Origin: Fimbriimonadaceae bacterium
GTDB taxonomy: Bacteria > Armatimonadota > Fimbriimonadia > Fimbriimonadales > Fimbriimonadaceae
NCBI GenBank assembly: GCA_022842565.1
Contig: JALHPH010000064.1
Span: 1-8,035 of the forward strand
Length of the DNA: 8,035 bases
Reading direction: 5' to 3'
Shown here: positions 6,343-8,035 of the stretch, one piece after another
Layout: each line of letters begins with the position of its first letter
How positions within the stretch are numbered: the stretch's first letter is position 1
Made by a program: the position numbers and the translations under genes
The notes under the pieces: generated by a model
Database searches by the model: none
What the model was told of the DNA's origin: nothing
What the model saw: the letters and a program-made list of their open reading frames with translations, nothing else

Positions 6343-7368
6343 TTACGTTACGGCGAATCGCTCGGCGGCCAACGCGGCGGCGCCCAGGATTCCAGCGTCG
6401 TCCTGAAGCTCGGCGGTCACGATCTTCACGTCCTCCCATAGGCTAGGGACCGCGCAGTTACGTGCGCTTTCGCGGGCGGGTTCCAGCAGGTATTCGCCGG
6501 CCTTACTGATCTGTCCGCCGATTGCAAAAACATCTGGTGCGAAAACGTTGATGATGGTGCCGATGGCAGTTCCAAGGTATTGCCCGACATCCTCCCACAC
6601 TCCGCGCGCAAGGCGGTCGCCCTTTTCGGCTGCGAGCGTGATGAGGAGCGGGGTGATCATGCTCAGGTCGCCCTCGACCATGTCACGCAGGATGCTCGGG
6701 TAGCCGCGCTGGATGCGGTGAACGGCTCGCCGGATGATGGCGTCGCGGCCTACATACGCCTCGACGGTGCCATACGCTCCCGACGTGCTATCCGCGCCGC
6801 CAGCCAGCACGACCATGTGCCCTAGCTCAGCGCCGCCACAGTTGCCTCCGATGAGCAACAGCGGGCCACTAGCGCGCCCTTGAACGGCATAGGGTGACAT
6901 CACCACCCCGCCGCCAACTCCGGTGCCCAGAGTGAGCATGCAGAGGCATTTCGCCGAGCCATTGCCGGAACCGTAGCGATATTCGCCGAGGGCTGCAATA
7001 TTGGCGTCGTTGCCCATGGTCACGGGCAGTTGGAGCTTGTCAACCAGCGGCTGTTTCAGAGGGACATTGCGCCACGAAACAAAGACGCCGTTGACTTCTC
7101 GACCGAAATTGGGAGCCCATCGGACGATGCCGGTTTCGTCGTCGACATGGCCAGGAACGGCGATACCAATTCCCAGCACAGTTCCTTCGGCGGCTGCGAC
7201 GGCTTGGCGGATGGTGCCCGCAATCGCCTCGAGGGTCGCCTCGGTGCTATCCTGCGCATGGGATGAGTTTTCGAATCGTGCGCCGCGGGGCTGACCCGCG
7301 TGATTCAATGCCTGCGCCCGCACATTCGTGCCACCCAAATCGACGCCGATATAACACGGTTCGCTCAC
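6343..7368 (-). CDS. ROK-family sugar kinase (glucokinase-like) lacking the zinc-site cysteines
   Basis: The 341-residue product is an ASKHA-fold ROK protein, most likely an ATP-dependent sugar or amino-sugar kinase in the cytoplasm. Motifs in order are the phosphate loop DLGGTNVRA (10-18), [14 protein letters not shown] (120-133, catalytic base D121), LGTGVGGG (147-154, second phosphate loop), ELGH (181-184) and VFAIGG (280-285). There is no N-terminal DNA-binding helix-turn-helix, so it is a kinase, not a NagC/Mlc-type repressor. The usual CxCGxxGC zinc motif after ExGH is replaced by STSGAYGT (194-201), with E203-A-Y kept. The segment between GTGVGGG and ELGH is about ten residues longer than usual. 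The GTG at 7368 starts the typical [20 protein letters not shown] lies just upstream at very short spacing, and an in-frame TGA three codons upstream rules out a longer protein. The substrate cannot be told from sequence. It precedes the DUF192 lipoprotein gene by 33 nt. Confidence 0.92.
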   Translation of the reverse strand: MSEPCYIGVDLGGTNVRAQALNHAGQPRGARFENSSHAQDSTEATLEAIAGTIRQAVAAAEGTVLGIGIAVPGHVDDETGIVRWAPNFGREVNGVFVSWRNVPLKQPLVDKLQLPVTMGNDANIAALGEYRYGSGNGSAKCLCMLTLGTGVGGGVVMSPYAVQGRASGPLLLIGGNCGGAELGHMVVLAGGADSTSGAYGTVEAYVGRDAIIRRAVHRIQRGYPSILRDMVEGDLSMITPLLITLAAEKGDRLARGVWEDVGQYLGTAIGTIINVFAPDVFAIGGQISKAGEYLLEPARESARNCAVPSLWEDVKIVTAELQDDAGILGAAALAAERFAVT

Positions 7369-7432
7369 TTCCCTTCATTATGGCCCTGGGACCGAACGAA
7401 CCGCCCGCCTTATCTCGTATTTGAATGAAGCT
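7369..7432. promoter_or_regulatory. Divergent intergenic region between the ROK kinase and moxR-like genes
   Basis: These 64 nt lie between two outward-facing start codons and must supply at least part of both promoters. On the minus strand CATAAT (7376-7381) matches five of six bases of a -10 box, but it lies only about 8 nt upstream of the GTG and has no recognisable -35. It would give an almost leaderless mRNA. On the plus strand the AT-rich stretch TATCTCGTATTTGAAT (7411-7426) precedes the moxR-like ATG without a clear -35. The promoter role is inferred from gene orientation. Confidence 0.35.
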
Positions 7433-8035
7433 ATGACGCCGACAGAAATTGCCAGTCTTGCCACCAGAATCAGCGGAGCGCTCGATCGCGTGTTAGTCGG
7501 GAAGCCCGATGCGGTTCGATACGCACTGATGACGCTGCTTTGTGGCGGGCACCTGCTGATTGAGGACGTTCCGGGCGTGGGAAAAACGACCCTGGCCAAG
7601 GGGCTCGCGCGCGTTTTGGGCGGGCAATTTCGGCGGATTCAGTTCACGCCGGACCTCTTGCCGAGCGACGTGACCGGAAGTTCCGTGCTGGACCCAGCGA
7701 CACGGCAGTTTGAATTCCAGCCTGGACCTCTTTTCGCAAACGTAGTGCTGGCCGATGAAATCAACCGCGCGACCCCTAAGACTCAGAGCGCGCTTTTGGA
7801 AGCGATGGAAGAGCGACAAGTGACAGTCGACGGCAAGGCCCACTCGGTGCCGCACCCGTTCTTTGTGATTGCCACCCAAAATAACATCGAAATGATGGGT
7901 ACGTTTCCGTTGCCCGAAGCGCAACTGGACCGATTTTTTGCGCGCATTGCGATTGGCTATCCCGACCGTGAGGCTGAGATCAACATGGCAAAGGGACATC
8001 AGACGGCTATGCCGCTCGATGCCATGGAGGCGGTC
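7433..8035 (+). CDS. MoxR-family AAA+ ATPase, N-terminal part (3' end outside window)
   Basis: An open frame of 201 codons begins at the ATG at 7433 and runs to the last base without a stop. The protein is an AAA+ ATPase of the MoxR family: helix-rich start with [17 protein letters not shown] (20-36), Walker [10 protein letters not shown] (45-53, K51), [12 protein letters not shown] (71-82), Walker [11 protein letters not shown] (104-113, D108 and E109), sensor 1 ATQN (147-150) and the family hallmark [11 protein letters not shown] (158-168). MoxR ATPases act as chaperones that mature or assemble partner proteins, often ones with von Willebrand A (MIDAS) domains. They are usually followed by a DUF58 gene and sometimes transglutaminase or BatA-like genes. 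Those partners would lie beyond the right edge and cannot be checked here. The start fits the family length, and only a weak TGAAG precedes it. The lid domain is missing because of the window end. Confidence 0.95.
   Translation, partial: MTPTEIASLATRISGALDRVLVGKPDAVRYALMTLLCGGHLLIEDVPGVGKTTLAKGLARVLGGQFRRIQFTPDLLPSDVTGSSVLDPATRQFEFQPGPLFANVVLADEINRATPKTQSALLEAMEERQVTVDGKAHSVPHPFFVIATQNNIEMMGTFPLPEAQLDRFFARIAIGYPDREAEINMAKGHQTAMPLDAMEAV

Noticed and set aside
1..8035. tRNA or rRNA genes, CRISPR arrays, insertion sequences, prophage or defence genes
   Set aside because: None was seen on either strand; almost every base belongs to a housekeeping-type gene and the largest non-coding gap is under 75 nt.

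Overview
This window reads as an ordinary chromosomal segment of a free-living bacterium. It is moderately GC-rich (roughly 55-60% by eye), tightly packed and almost entirely coding. One gene encodes a lipoprotein with a non-Asp residue (Gln) after the lipid-modified Cys, which fits an envelope with an outer membrane. Most start codons lack a good Shine-Dalgarno sequence, which suggests a lineage with low SD dependence. The phylum cannot be fixed from the sequence alone. An Armatimonadota-type genome is one weak guess. I found no mobile element, CRISPR array, tRNA, rRNA, phage gene or toxin/defence module.

Layout, left to right: (a) 1-387, plus strand, the 3' part of a helix-hairpin-helix protein resembling DNA glycosylases. 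(b) 340-4501, a minus-strand housekeeping block transcribed der -> grpE -> glmM -> coaX. Its genes serve ribosome assembly, the DnaK chaperone cycle, UDP-GlcNAc precursor synthesis and coenzyme A synthesis. The last two junctions overlap by 11 and 17 nt. (c) A 51-nt divergent gap, then a plus-strand trans-sulfuration (Cys/Met metabolism) PLP enzyme at 4553-5710. (d) 5707-7368, a minus-strand pair: a ROK-family sugar kinase, then a DUF192 lipoprotein 33 nt downstream. The lipoprotein stop codon overlaps the PLP-gene stop. (e) A 64-nt divergent gap, then the first 201 codons of a plus-strand MoxR-family AAA+ ATPase that runs off the right edge.

The block in (b) is a small growth-linked operon whose members do not form one pathway. 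The PLP enzyme, the kinase with the lipoprotein, and the MoxR gene appear to be separate transcription units packed with minimal spacing. Both convergent junctions overlap (48 nt and 4 nt) and neither shows an intrinsic terminator.

I do not see a novel multi-gene system. The points most worth a second look are: a ROK kinase that lacks all three zinc-site cysteines and carries an insertion beside that site; an inverted repeat flanking the PLP-gene start in the very short divergent promoter region; the uncertain grpE start; and an unusual Glu-to-Gln change in the GlmM phosphate-binding loop.
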